From Chloroflexota bacterium (lineage in GTDB: Bacteria; Chloroflexota; Anaerolineae; B4-G1; DUEL01), in NCBI GenBank assembly GCA_014874475.1, contig JADBJJ010000027.1, positions 283,793-347,792 on the forward strand: DNA of 64,000 bases. The letters are read 5' to 3'. Positions 63,948-64,000 of the stretch are shown here, piece by piece. The notes below the pieces were generated by a model that searched no databases, had not been told where the DNA came from, and was given only the letters and a program-made list of their open reading frames with translations. How positions within the stretch are numbered: the first letter of the stretch is position 1; the number at the start of each line of letters is the position of its first letter. A program made the position numbers and the translations under genes.

Positions 63948-64000
63948 ATGTCTCGCATTCTGGTTGCTGAGGACGAGAAGGATATTCGGGAACTCATAGC
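63948..64000 (+). CDS. Response regulator, truncated by window end
   Basis: The frame opens MSRILVAEDEKDIRELI, a receiver-domain start with the acidic pair, and continues past the window. AAAGGAGGAAT precedes the ATG. It is 9 bases after the giant kinase and likely receives its phosphoryl group or belongs to the same relay. Confidence 0.85.
   Translation, partial: MSRILVAEDEKDIRELI

Overview
The window is a dense, GC-rich bacterial chromosome segment. It most likely comes from a member of the Chloroflexota (Anaerolineae/Thermoflexia-like). That assignment is inference from gene content: a mraZ-rsmH-ftsL-ftsI division cluster, a potassium-independent proton pyrophosphatase, a lipoprotein- and Thr/Pro-linker-rich secretome, orphan TadE/TadG-type proteins, and very large multi-GAF histidine kinases. 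There is no rRNA, CRISPR array, phage or complete insertion sequence. Three tRNA genes (Ser-CGA, Leu-UAG, Glu-UUC) each have a readable promoter.

Layout. 0.1-3.6 kb (minus strand) holds the start of the division and cell-wall cluster, with a promoter overlapped by four 10-bp-spaced MraZ boxes. A secreted glycosidase-like protein is divergent from it, and hppA follows (minus). 8.1-14.3 kb holds tRNA-Ser and a peptide/nickel-family ABC importer operon. 14.3-19.3 kb (minus) holds murJ, a PrsW-type protease, a PHP phosphoesterase, a tiny DUF6922-like ORF, a GH4 glycosidase and a small membrane protein. 19.5-24.5 kb is a complete branched-chain amino-acid (liv) ABC importer with a clear promoter. 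It is followed by an M16-fold protein lacking the zinc motif and a GNAT-AcpS fusion.

26.8-35.5 kb holds a CHASE4 histidine kinase and response regulator, then a TadE / beta-propeller / PepSY-like / TadE / TadG cluster without any secretion ATPase. 35.4-41.3 kb (minus) holds murI, an InhA-like lipoprotein metalloprotease, an MFS transporter, a HEAT-repeat protein, a DUF123 protein, a small membrane protein and a Trm112-like protein. 41.4-47.3 kb holds tRNA-Leu, tig-clpP, a second kinase/regulator pair, a Roadblock-like protein and an Arg-rich mini-protein. 47.4-47.7 kb is a MITE-like element, followed by tRNA-Glu, an SDR epimerase, a DinB-fold protein, and xpt-guaA.

51.8-64 kb is one long plus-strand signalling and lipid-related run. 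It contains DUF4388 protein, a small Ras-like GTPase, an alpha/beta hydrolase, a V4R protein, a left-handed beta-helix protein, an enzyme resembling cyanobacterial acyl-ACP reductase, a receiver-GGDEF-like protein, an 1881-residue kinase with seven GAF domains, and a further receiver protein cut by the window end.

The most interesting points are the acyl-reductase/V4R/beta-helix locus joined to a giant sensor kinase, the GNAT-AcpS fusion, the orphan Tad-like secreted cluster, the MITE with a second half-copy upstream of the liv promoter, and matching hairpins placed right after the binding-protein genes of two unrelated ABC operons. All functional assignments come from reading the translated sequences and from family knowledge. 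No database search was run.
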